Origin: Shewanella algicola
Lineage (GTDB): Bacteria; Pseudomonadota; Gammaproteobacteria; Enterobacterales; Shewanellaceae
Direction: 5' to 3'
Length of the DNA: 51,662 nt
Assembly: GCF_014648035.1 (NCBI RefSeq)
Contig: NZ_BMQI01000034.1
Location: forward strand, 1-51,662
Shown piece after piece: positions 18,435 to 26,861 of the stretch. The notes beneath the pieces were generated by a model, which made no database searches, was not told the DNA's origin, and saw nothing but the letters and a program-made list of their open reading frames with translations. The translations under genes were made by a program, and so were the position numbers. How positions within the stretch are numbered: position 1 is the stretch's first letter; every line of letters starts with the position of its first letter.

Positions 18435-21149
18435 ATGAGTCAACGTAGCATTCATTCCCTTTTTAAACCCACGTCAGTCGCGGTTATTGGTGCATCAAAT
18501 GGTGATAAACGTGCCGGCAAAGGCATTATGAAAAACTTATTATCCAGTGGATTTTCGGGGCCGATAATGCCCGTCACACCAAAATACACTGCGGTAATGG
18601 GAGTACTTGCTTACCCTAATATTGAAGCCCTACCAATTAAACCCGACTTAGCCATCATATGTACTAGCGCCCAAAAAGTGCCCGGCATTGTAGAACGGCT
18701 AGCTCAATTTGGCTGTAAAGTGGCCATTATTATGGCTTCGGGTATGGCGTTAAAAACCGACGAGCACGGTAACGATTTGCTCACTCTAACCAAACAATAT
18801 GCTAAACGTTATGGTATGCGGCTATTGGGACCCAATAGCCTCGGGATGATTTTACCGCCCATCGGCTTAAACGCCAGTTTAGCCCATGCTGGTGCCATAC
18901 CTGGCAAGATTGCTTTTGTGTCTCAATCAGCAGCCATTTGTACCACAGTGTTAGATTGGGCCAACAATAAAGGCATTGGTTTTTCATCGTTTATTTCGCT
19001 CGGTGATGCCACCGATATCGACTTTGATGAGCTGCTGGATTACCTCGGCCGCGACAGCAAAACCAGCGCTATCATGCTTTATATTGATTCCATAAATGAA
19101 AAACGCCATTTTTTATCTGCAGCCCGCGCCGCTGCGCGTAATAAACCTATTTTTGTGATCAAATCTGGCCGCAGTCATGAAGGCGTTAAAGCAGCCATGC
19201 TCCATACCGGCGGCATTGGTGGTAATGATGCCGTATATGAAGCGGCGTTTCGTCGTGCCGGTATGTTGCGGGTAAATGATTTAATTGAATTGTTTGCCGC
19301 AGTAGAGAGTCTTGCCCACTCAACCACATTAAAAGGTGAGCGGTTAATCATTATGAGCAATGGCGGCGGCCCTGCAGTATTGGCGGCTGATGAGTTAATT
19401 ATCAAAGGCGGTAAATTAGCGCAGCTGTCTGACAACACCATTAACGAACTGAATCAGATTTTACCTGATACCTGGTCAAGGCAGAATCCTATCGACATGA
19501 TTGGTGATGCAGACTACCAGCGCTATGCTAAAACTCTCGAGATTTTAATGAATAGCAATGATGCCGACACGATTTTAGTGTTGCATTCGCCGTCAATATT
19601 GGCTGAAAGTGTCGAGATTGCCACAAGCATCATTGACACGATTAATAAAAACCCGAATCGGCATAAGTTAAATATTTTAACCAACTGGAGCGGTGAAGAC
19701 TCGGCCTATCTGGGGCGCAAACGCTTTACTAAAGCCGGCATTCCTACGTATCGGACCCCAGAGGGGGCTGTACGGGCCTTTATGCACATGGTCGAATACC
19801 GCCGGAACCAAAAATTATTGCAAGAAGTGCCGTTGTCGATACCCGACAATATCCCTGCCGATCGCAACATTGCCAAAACCTTATTACAACAGGCTCTCGA
19901 ACGCGGACAAACGGTGGTAGAAACCCATCAAGCGGTTGATATATTAAAAGCCTATGGATTAAACACCATTGATACTTGGTTTGTCAGTGATGTTGACGAA
20001 GCGGTTAATGTCGCCAATAGCGCGGGTTACCCGGTCGCGCTAAAAGTGCAGTCACCTGACCTACTCTATAAATCAGATGTTCACGGCGTGGTGCTCAATT
20101 TGACTTCAGATGACGATGTCAGCCATGCAGCGCATTCGATTATCGACAGGGTTCATCAAATCAATCCACAGGCAAAAATTGATGGGTTGATTATCCAAAA
20201 AATGGCGTTAACTGCAGGCGCACAAGAAATTCGCGTGTCGGTCATTAACGACCCAGTATTTGGGCCTGCTATTTGTCTTGGCGAAGGTGGGTCTGATTGG
20301 GATCCTACCCGCGATGCCGCCGTAGCATTGCCACCACTGAATATGGCCTTAGCGCGTTACATGGTGATTCAAGCACTCAAAACCAATAAACTGCGCGACA
20401 AGCATTTACCACTGGGCCTAGACATGAATGCGCTATGTCTTATGTTGACCCAAATATCTCAGTTAGTTATCGACTGCCCAGAAATTGCTGAAATAGACAT
20501 CAACCCCGTGTTAGCCGCGGGAGAAAAAATCACCTTGTTAGATGTCAATATGCGCTTGCATGACAACCCACAAGACAATATTGGTCGTTTGGCTATCATG
20601 CCTTACCCCAAAGAGTTAGAACAAACATCGACGCTTAAAAATGGTTTAACCGTTATGTTAAGGCCCATTTTGCCAGAAGATGAGCCCAAGCACTTAGAGT
20701 TTGATAATTCATTGAGCGATGAAGACAGATACAAACGTTATTTTGGAATGCGTTCAAGGATGACCCATGAAGAGATGGCAGTACTCACACAAATCGATTA
20801 TGCGCGTGAAATGGCGTTTATTGCGACCACCACAACCACAAAGGGTGAAGAATTAACCTTAGGTGCAGTCAGAGCCTCTATTGACCCCGATAACACCGAG
20901 GCAGAGTTTGCGATGGCTGTCCGCAGTGATTACCAGGGGATTGGTCTGGGTAAGCTTCTGCTTGAAAAGCTGATTACGTACTACAAAAACAACAATACCT
21001 TGTACTTAACCGGTTTCACTATGTTTGAAAACCGTAATATGGCCAGTTTAGCCAAATCATTAGGTTTTACCGTATCGTTTGATATGGAAGAGCATCTGAT
21101 TAAAATGCATATGGACTTAGAAAACAAAGACAAACAAACAAGCGGTTAA
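18435..21149 (+). CDS. Pat/PatZ-like protein: NDP-forming acyl-CoA synthetase fused to GNAT acetyltransferase
   Basis: This 904-residue fusion has a CoA-binding domain (about 10-105, SVAVIGASNGDKRAGKG), a succinyl-CoA-ligase-like domain (about 150-450, FVSQSAAICTTVLDW), an ATP-grasp domain (about 490-710, YPVALKVQSPDLLYKSDVHGV) and a C-terminal GNAT domain (about 735-895, YQGIGLGKLLLEKL). The same layout occurs in the lysine acetyltransferases Pat (Salmonella) and PatZ/YfiQ (E. coli), which acetylate and inactivate acetyl-CoA synthetase. H257 in LHTGG lines up with the phosphohistidine of NDP-forming synthetases. In E. coli the order is yfiP-patZ-pssA; here yfiP and pssA lie about 5 kb away on the other strand. 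Confidence 0.88.
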   Translation: MSQRSIHSLFKPTSVAVIGASNGDKRAGKGIMKNLLSSGFSGPIMPVTPKYTAVMGVLAYPNIEALPIKPDLAIICTSAQKVPGIVERLAQFGCKVAIIMASGMALKTDEHGNDLLTLTKQYAKRYGMRLLGPNSLGMILPPIGLNASLAHAGAIPGKIAFVSQSAAICTTVLDWANNKGIGFSSFISLGDATDIDFDELLDYLGRDSKTSAIMLYIDSINEKRHFLSAARAAARNKPIFVIKSGRSHEGVKAAMLHTGGIGGNDAVYEAAFRRAGMLRVNDLIELFAAVESLAHSTTLKGERLIIMSNGGGPAVLAADELIIKGGKLAQLSDNTINELNQILPDTWSRQNPIDMIGDADYQRYAKTLEILMNSNDADTILVLHSPSILAESVEIATSIIDTINKNPNRHKLNILTNWSGEDSAYLGRKRFTKAGIPTYRTPEGAVRAFMHMVEYRRNQKLLQEVPLSIPDNIPADRNIAKTLLQQALERGQTVVETHQAVDILKAYGLNTIDTWFVSDVDEAVNVANSAGYPVALKVQSPDLLYKSDVHGVVLNLTSDDDVSHAAHSIIDRVHQINPQAKIDGLIIQKMALTAGAQEIRVSVINDPVFGPAICLGEGGSDWDPTRDAAVALPPLNMALARYMVIQALKTNKLRDKHLPLGLDMNALCLMLTQISQLVIDCPEIAEIDINPVLAAGEKITLLDVNMRLHDNPQDNIGRLAIMPYPKELEQTSTLKNGLTVMLRPILPEDEPKHLEFDNSLSDEDRYKRYFGMRSRMTHEEMAVLTQIDYAREMAFIATTTTTKGEELTLGAVRASIDPDNTEAEFAMAVRSDYQGIGLGKLLLEKLITYYKNNNTLYLTGFTMFENRNMASLAKSLGFTVSFDMEEHLIKMHMDLENKDKQTSG

Positions 21150-21164
21150 GCCAATACGTTAAGC

Positions 21165-21197
21165 AAAAAGGCCAGCAGATTGACTGCTGGCCTTTTT
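21165..21197. terminator. bidirectional terminator
   Basis: This has a 14-bp perfect stem including A/T runs (GGCCAGCAG core) and an ATTGA loop. Both strands finish in T runs. It serves the convergent Pat-like gene and the diguanylate cyclase gene. Confidence 0.9.
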
Positions 21198-21223
21198 ATT
21201 GACTATAAATCAAACAAGGTTAA

Positions 21224-22246
21224 TTAAGCATATTTTACGCAGTTTTTACCCGCTCTTTTGGCAACATATAATTGTTCATCTGCACGCGCTAATAAGGTGT
21301 CGGCATCATCACCGGTTTGAATGCTGGCGACTCCAATCGATACCGTAATATGGCCTAAGTTTTGTTTCTTTTCTTTACCAATCGATAATTGTTTAAGTGA
21401 AATTCGTTCACGAATTTTTTCGGCCACATTGACCGCATCGGTTAACTTCGCATTGGGCAACATCACTACAAACTCTTCTCCGCCATAACGCGCCACTAAG
21501 TCATCGCCTTTTACCGTGTGTTTCATGGCCAATGCGACATAAGCCAACACTTTATCTCCAATCAAATGACCAAAGGTTTCGTTAAATTGTTTGAAATTAT
21601 CTATATCTATCATCAACAAGCTGCACACGGTTTGCGTGTCGGTAAACTTAGTCATTTGTTCAGCGGCAAACAATTCATAAGCGCGGCGATTATTGAGCGA
21701 GGTTAACTCGTCGGTCATGGCCACCTTGCTTAAATTATCCATCTCGCTTTTAAGGTTGGCGATTTCATCAGACAGTGACACTAAGCTTTCAGACATGTGG
21801 CGGTTACTGGCAATCACTTGTTCCACTTCGGCAGCAATACTCATTACTAACAAGGTTAACTCATCAGAATTAGGGTTAGATTGCAGTTTTTGGTTAAACT
21901 CGCTTAAGTTGCCAGAAAAGTTTGCCGTCCCCTCGCCTAACTGCTCAATTTTATGGACCAAACTATTGATTAGAATTTGCGTTTCAATTTGGACATTTTC
22001 GATGATTTCAGGCGAGCGTTCTTCAATAAAGCGGTTATACAAACCCAGATTGACTTCTGGTGTAAACTTAACATCATTGGCAATTAAGCCATCGATAGCC
22101 CGTTTTAAATTGAGGTTGGTTTCTGCAAAATAATCAAACCAAATTGCATAGTTTTCAGGCGTGACCGGAATGGCTAACTCAGACATCTTAGGCAACACGA
22201 GGTGCAATATGTGCGAGGTTTGTTCTAAATTTTGATTATTGTGCAT
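21224..22246 (-). CDS. diguanylate cyclase (GGDEF)
   Basis: This is a 340-residue cytoplasmic protein. It has an N-terminal helical region (about 10-160) with no named domain, a coiled-coil stretch (about 145-170), and a C-terminal GGDEF domain. The active-site loop reads ARYGGEEFVVMLP, the functional GGEEF form, preceded by MTDELTSLNNRRAYE. It makes cyclic-di-GMP from GTP. There is no transmembrane segment, so the input is probably cytoplasmic. I chose the ATG of MHNNQNLEQ because AAGG lies upstream; the longer TTG start 36 bases earlier lacks a ribosome-binding site. Confidence 0.9.
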   Translation of the reverse strand: MHNNQNLEQTSHILHLVLPKMSELAIPVTPENYAIWFDYFAETNLNLKRAIDGLIANDVKFTPEVNLGLYNRFIEERSPEIIENVQIETQILINSLVHKIEQLGEGTANFSGNLSEFNQKLQSNPNSDELTLLVMSIAAEVEQVIASNRHMSESLVSLSDEIANLKSEMDNLSKVAMTDELTSLNNRRAYELFAAEQMTKFTDTQTVCSLLMIDIDNFKQFNETFGHLIGDKVLAYVALAMKHTVKGDDLVARYGGEEFVVMLPNAKLTDAVNVAEKIRERISLKQLSIGKEKKQNLGHITVSIGVASIQTGDDADTLLARADEQLYVAKRAGKNCVKYA

Positions 22247-22439
22247 CGAAAACGATACCTTATGATATAAACAATGTGTCAAAGGTTATCAGTATGTTAT
22301 GTCATACTTATGATCTAAACTCAATTAGAGATGTTAATTTTGAGCAAACTTTTGTTTGAAAATAAATCCTTCAAAATAACCCTTTTGTCAGTCTCTGTCG
22401 TTTAACTCGTTATTCATACTCATTAAGGAAAGACCAACA

Positions 22440-22997
22440 ATGCACACAACCATACGATGTAAGGCGCTACTCATGGCCGCCAGTTTACTTCTCGCTAGCG
22501 TGTCATTGGCAAGTCAGGCTACACCTAAAACCAATAATGACGCAATAAACACAATCACGGTACAAACCACTGTGATGAGTGCAGAAAACTATCAAGCTCA
22601 AGCAGACACTAACATGTATCCTGCACCTCAAGGCAGCATGGTGCAGCACATATTAACCCTGCCTAAGCTTAACAGTGAGTCAGAATACTTAATTGAAATC
22701 CAGATAGGCCAAAACAAACTGGTCGATTGCAACAAGGTAAAATTAATGGGCGAGATAGAAACCATGTCGATTGATGGTTGGGGCTATCGTTATTATCAAG
22801 TGGACAGCATTATACAAGGGCCAAGTACCCTAATGATGTGTACCGATGCAAAAAAAGCACAATTTGTGGTTCTCAATGACAGCCTTACCCAAGCATACGA
22901 TAGCCGTTTGCCAAAGGTATTTTATTTACCTAAAGACGCTCAATTACGTTATCGCATTTGGCAAATAGCAAGTGACTTTGAATATAGCGGCCAATAA
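22440..22997 (+). CDS. eco: ecotin, periplasmic serine protease inhibitor
   Basis: This is a 185-residue secreted protein with an N-terminal signal peptide (hydrophobic core about 10-22, cleavage near ASQA). The ecotin core follows: IEIQIGQNKLVDCNKV, then DGWGYRYYQVDSI, the reactive-site loop GPSTLMMCTD and LPKVFYLPKDAQLRYRIW. The two Cys of the conserved disulfide are in VDCN and MMCT. Aligned with E. coli ecotin, the P1 residue is Leu rather than Met. Ecotin dimers inhibit trypsin-fold proteases, including host digestive and neutrophil enzymes. It is a single gene preceded by AAGGAAAG. Confidence 0.88.
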   Translation: MHTTIRCKALLMAASLLLASVSLASQATPKTNNDAINTITVQTTVMSAENYQAQADTNMYPAPQGSMVQHILTLPKLNSESEYLIEIQIGQNKLVDCNKVKLMGEIETMSIDGWGYRYYQVDSIIQGPSTLMMCTDAKKAQFVVLNDSLTQAYDSRLPKVFYLPKDAQLRYRIWQIASDFEYSGQ

Positions 22998-23178
22998 CCC
23001 CTTATAGCGTGCAAAATGGCTATATTGGTCGTTATTGTTAAAGAGTATTCATTGAGATGGCTTTCGGCCCTAAGCTCCCCGCAGCCAATATCAAAGATAA
23101 GCCAGTACTTATCTAATGATCAAAAATAACAGAGGGCTTGTCTGCGAAATGACCTTAGCTGAGGTTGAGGTCAAGCTC

Positions 23179-23454
23179 CTAGTAGCGTCTAACCCGAACC
23201 ACTTGCATGACTTCAATTTCAAATCCAGCCACGGATTCTTTGGCTGGATAATAAATCAGGTTGACCTTTTGGCCCTGTAAACTTTTAAAGCGTTTAGGGC
23301 GTTTGTACTTAAACGGCACATCGCAACCTTCTATCATCAAGGTTTGTAATACCCACTCACCCACTTCGCGCTGGGTGTGGGACACCACTGTGACCCCCTC
23401 ACTTTGAACTAAATTGGCGTGTTTTTTTAATAATGCTTCAGGAACGGGTTTCAT
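23179..23454 (-). CDS. small conserved-type protein of unknown function, coupled to the recQ-like gene
   Basis: This 91-residue basic protein has no recognised motif, signal peptide or membrane segment. It alternates beta-prone stretches (VTVVSHTQREVGEWVLQTLM, then KVNLIYYPAKE and GFEIEVMQVVRVRRY) with one Cys. Its ATG overlaps the recQ-like stop codon as ATGA, so translation is probably coupled and the two are one transcript. This suggests a partner or accessory role to the helicase, but no function can be assigned. The C-terminal basic end could bind nucleic acid, which is speculation. Confidence 0.7.
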   Translation of the reverse strand: MKPVPEALLKKHANLVQSEGVTVVSHTQREVGEWVLQTLMIEGCDVPFKYKRPKRFKSLQGQKVNLIYYPAKESVAGFEIEVMQVVRVRRY

Positions 23455-25460
23455 GAATTCACCTTGTTAACAGCAGCCAGAATATCTTTGTATCGGTAAG
23501 CACTAAAACGGCCAAAGCCTTCAAATTGTTTGACTTTTAAACGGCTAAATCTTGGCATCACCATACCAGCAAGAAATTTAGCCTGTGTCGCAACAGTCAC
23601 AGTGGGTAGCGATTTAGCCTGAGCCACTTGGTGTAATGGCGCAAGCAATGCAACAACGTTAGCTGAGTCTGGTAATGGAGCTAACGCCTGTTTAGATAAT
23701 ACCGCAATTTGACCACGACAAACACTGCAATGACCACATGATTTCGGCGCGGCTTGATCATCGAAGTATTCGGCCAGTGATGCACTTAAACAAGTGTTGA
23801 GTTCAAAAAATGCCACCAGCTGGCTAATACGGACAATTTCTTTGCGCTCGTTATCAGCAAAATAATCGCTTAACTGTACGCTTAACGCCTGTAACTGTGC
23901 AGGATTGACGAGTGCTTGTTGGTTGACGTTATACACCTGAGTGATTTTTTTAGTTTCAAGAATAATCAGCTGTTGCTCCGCTAAGTACTCTAATGCCGCC
24001 ACAACACGTTGACGCTCGGCGCCATATTGTTGGTACAAACTGTCAAAATCTAACTGCCCCCAGATTTTTTTAAACAGAGTATGCTCAAATAACTGGTTTA
24101 AAAAAGCCTGACGCTCAGGATTAAAGCGGCTCAAAATAACCTGCTTATCTTCAACAAAGCGGTATTTAAAATCAGCAAAATACGCAAAGCTTGGGCTAAT
24201 CACCCCAAGTAGCTCTAATTGTACAAACAAGGTTTTTAACGGCAAGCTGCGAATGTTACAGGCAGTTGATAAAGGCAACTCTTGTACTTCCCAGCGGCCT
24301 TGATCGGTTTCATCAGCAATAATCTCAAGCAATTGCTTGATACTTTCAGGCTCTGGCGTATCACCATAGACAAAATTTTCTACCGTATTAAGGCCATCTA
24401 GATTCGCTAACGTGACACAATGAGACAATTGGCCATCGCGCCCTGCACGGCCGATCTCTTGACTGTAATTTTCAATCGATTTGGGCAAATCATAATGAAT
24501 AACAAAACGGATATCGGACTTATCAATGCCCATGCCAAAAGCAATGGTCGCCACAATGACTTGCACCTGATTATCCATAAACTGTTGCTGAATACTTTGG
24601 CGCGCCTCCTGCTCCATACCAGCATGATATGCGCGAGCATTAATCCCCTGGTCCATTAATACTTGTGCCACATCTTCTGCCGTTTGTTGCAAAGTCACAT
24701 ACACAATACCAGCACCCGTTTGGCCGTTGTTAGCATAATAATTAACGCAATCGACGAGCTGGTTATTTTTATCTTGCTGACTCACTGCCAAGACCGACAA
24801 ATCAAGATTAGCGCGGTAAAAACCGGTTTGAATGATTTGTGTTGGCGTTAAACCAAATCGCGAGGCCATATCGTGCTTAACTTGCGCAGTAGCTGTCGCG
24901 GTCAGTAACAGAGTTTGTGGGATAGAAAATGCCTGGCAAAATTGCGGTATTTTTAAATAATCAGGACGAAAGTTATGACCCCACTCAGAGATACAATGGG
25001 CTTCATCGACCACCAGTAATGAAATCGGCACGGAATGTAAAAACTGTCTAAAACGTTCATTCTTAAAACGCTCAACCGACACCATTAAAATCCGGGTGCG
25101 GTTATCGCGCACATCTCGCATCACTTGTTGGGTTTGTTCATAAGTTAAACTTGAGTCAATACTGGCCGCAGCGATGCCTTTACTGGTCAAAAATGCCAGT
25201 TGATCTTTCATTAATGCTAATAAGGGTGAAATCACCAAGGTCAGATTCGGTAATTGCTGAGCACAAAATTGATAGCACAAAGACTTTCCCGACCCCGTTG
25301 GAAAAATCGCTAACGCAGACTGGCCGCTTAAGATGGTTTCGATAACTGCTTGTTGGCCAGTTCGAAAATGATCAAAGCCAAATTGCTGCTGTAATAATGA
25401 ATGAAGTTTTACGGAGTTAACGCCCTGTTTAATATCAGCGTTTGGGGTCATACTTGACAT
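23451..25460 (-). CDS. RecQ-family ATP-dependent DNA helicase
   Basis: This is a 669-residue superfamily 2 helicase that unwinds DNA 3'-5'. Motif I is FPTGSGKS (53-60), motif II is DEAH (152-155), motif III is LTATATAQVKHD, and motif VI is in YSQEIGRAGRDGQ. The RecQ zinc-binding cysteines are in NTCLSASLAEYFDD and SCGHCSVC. A short helical C-terminal segment resembles an HRDC-like end. It is longer than and divergent from canonical E. coli RecQ (609), so I treat it as a paralogue and give no symbol. Likely roles are recombination and repair. It is the first gene of a two-gene unit with the 91-residue gene. Confidence 0.9.
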   Translation of the reverse strand: MSSMTPNADIKQGVNSVKLHSLLQQQFGFDHFRTGQQAVIETILSGQSALAIFPTGSGKSLCYQFCAQQLPNLTLVISPLLALMKDQLAFLTSKGIAAASIDSSLTYEQTQQVMRDVRDNRTRILMVSVERFKNERFRQFLHSVPISLLVVDEAHCISEWGHNFRPDYLKIPQFCQAFSIPQTLLLTATATAQVKHDMASRFGLTPTQIIQTGFYRANLDLSVLAVSQQDKNNQLVDCVNYYANNGQTGAGIVYVTLQQTAEDVAQVLMDQGINARAYHAGMEQEARQSIQQQFMDNQVQVIVATIAFGMGIDKSDIRFVIHYDLPKSIENYSQEIGRAGRDGQLSHCVTLANLDGLNTVENFVYGDTPEPESIKQLLEIIADETDQGRWEVQELPLSTACNIRSLPLKTLFVQLELLGVISPSFAYFADFKYRFVEDKQVILSRFNPERQAFLNQLFEHTLFKKIWGQLDFDSLYQQYGAERQRVVAALEYLAEQQLIILETKKITQVYNVNQQALVNPAQLQALSVQLSDYFADNERKEIVRISQLVAFFELNTCLSASLAEYFDDQAAPKSCGHCSVCRGQIAVLSKQALAPLPDSANVVALLAPLHQVAQAKSLPTVTVATQAKFLAGMVMPRFSRLKVKQFEGFGRFSAYRYKDILAAVNKVNS

Positions 25461-25528
25461 AAATAATCCCGGATCATGGTGATTAAACCCAACACATCAT
25501 AGGGTTATGTGAAAAGAAAATAAACGGC

Positions 25529-25888
25529 TTAAGGTACTACTTTACGGGCGATGTATTGATTAATCAGCTGAGTAAGCTTGTCTTCAAATTGCGCCTCAAT
25601 CACATCAAGTTGCTGTTCAAACGACGCAACAAACTTAACGGCTTTGTCGTGAGACAACACTTTGCCTGCCAAACTGTATTGAAATTCAATGAGGGACTTG
25701 TCAAAACGAGGCGCTAAAAACCACTGGCATATATCGGCATTTAAATGCACTAAAGCACGTTCAGCTAATTGACAAAAAGTGGCAATGTGATCAACGCCAT
25801 CAGGGCCTAAACACCCAGGTTCAAGACGATATAAAATCACTAATTTTGTCGCGCTCTGTTGTGAGCGAATGTTGAGCAAGTCTTCCAT
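25529..25888 (-). CDS. hypothetical protein
   Basis: This 119-residue soluble protein has no family I recognise. It is acidic to neutral with helical heptad-like segments toward the C-terminus (FVASFEQQLDVIEAQFEDKL). There is no signal or membrane segment. An AGG-containing ribosome-binding site precedes the ATG. It lies 68 bases upstream of the recQ-like gene on the same strand with no terminator seen between, so co-transcription is possible. Confidence 0.6.
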   Translation of the reverse strand: MEDLLNIRSQQSATKLVILYRLEPGCLGPDGVDHIATFCQLAERALVHLNADICQWFLAPRFDKSLIEFQYSLAGKVLSHDKAVKFVASFEQQLDVIEAQFEDKLTQLINQYIARKVVP

Positions 25889-25988
25889 AATACCTGCTAT
25901 ACCGTCCTTGTTAATAAAATGAAACCACTATCGCGTTATCTAATTAGCATCCCGTAAAAGCGGTCAATATGCAAATGTGACCTGCGAT

Positions 25989-26789
25989 TTAGTCTACTTG
26001 TTGCTTGCTCGCGTTAAGCGCATCAGTAAAGGCGCCGATATAGTGTTCAATTGGGGTTAAGGTTTCTTTAGCTCGACGATTACGCCCAAGCAGTGATGAT
26101 TCAACAAACAAATCAAACCAGGCAGAAAGGGCTAAACCGTTTTGTGGTTCGTGTGCTGCACTTAACGCTAATGACGCTACTTCAGCGGTACCTAATTGAA
26201 AATCATGGCTGCCTTTACGCAACGCATAAGTCGCTAAGGTTTCTGGTGCAAACGACAACACCGGCATTAAATGTAAATATGGGCTTTTACGGTACATTTT
26301 AATGGCTTCTCGCCAGCTACCATCTAACATCACCAACAAGGGCGTTTTAACCTTGTGGCTGGGTTGTAATAACGCTTGCGGCATAATTTGATTCACCACA
26401 GGTTGTTGATTTTCGATGTACTGCTGCGGAAACACTAAATAAGGCTGGTAGTGCGGATCATCTAAAAGCGCCAACATCTGTTGATCAGTGTTAGTTCGAG
26501 TCCACAAAAAGGCATGCGTATCTGGAATTAAATCGGCAATTAAGCGGCCACTGTTAGTGGGTTTTAACACTTCATCATTATACATAATCAGCATAAAACT
26601 GACCTGAGTAGTCAAAAACTGGCGATGTTTACAGGTGCAAAATAATTCACCCAACAAACATAAATCACAGCGAATGAGCTTTTTACCTCGAGCGCCAAAC
26701 GGTTTGGTTGACAGCGACTTACGGTATGCATGCAGGCGATGAACTGCATGTATAGGTGCTTTTGGGGTTTGACTAACAGCTTGGGTCAT
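25989..26789 (-). CDS. tapT: DTW-domain protein, tRNA-uridine aminocarboxypropyltransferase-like (YfiP/TapT)
   Basis: This 266-residue protein has a cysteine cluster typical of the family (RCDLCLLGELFCTCKHR, about 44-60). The DTW motif appears as DGSW in MLDGSWREAIKMYRKSPYL, and the family C-terminal segment is LRKGSHDFQLGTAEVASLALS. E. coli TapT (YfiP) uses S-adenosylmethionine to form acp3U47 in tRNA. The gene lies directly downstream of pssA, as yfiP lies near pssA in E. coli. The family is clear; the exact nucleotide modified is inferred. Confidence 0.82.
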   Translation of the reverse strand: MTQAVSQTPKAPIHAVHRLHAYRKSLSTKPFGARGKKLIRCDLCLLGELFCTCKHRQFLTTQVSFMLIMYNDEVLKPTNSGRLIADLIPDTHAFLWTRTNTDQQMLALLDDPHYQPYLVFPQQYIENQQPVVNQIMPQALLQPSHKVKTPLLVMLDGSWREAIKMYRKSPYLHLMPVLSFAPETLATYALRKGSHDFQLGTAEVASLALSAAHEPQNGLALSAWFDLFVESSLLGRNRRAKETLTPIEHYIGAFTDALNASKQQVD

Positions 26790-26804
26790 AAAAAACTCTG
26801 AAGT

Positions 26805-26835
26805 GAAAAAAATTCATCACCCTGAGGTGATGAAT
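26805..26835 (-). terminator. terminator of pssA
   Basis: ATTCATCACC (26812-26821) and GGTGATGAAT (26826-26835) form a 10-bp stem with a CTGA loop. On the minus strand it is followed by seven T. Confidence 0.85.
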
Positions 26836-26861
26836 GTAGAATATTGATTATACACTGAGAA

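Noticed and set aside
23150..23173. TGACCT...AGGTCA inverted repeat as a terminator of the small recQ-linked gene
   Set aside because: Arms are only 6 bp, the loop is long and there is no T run.
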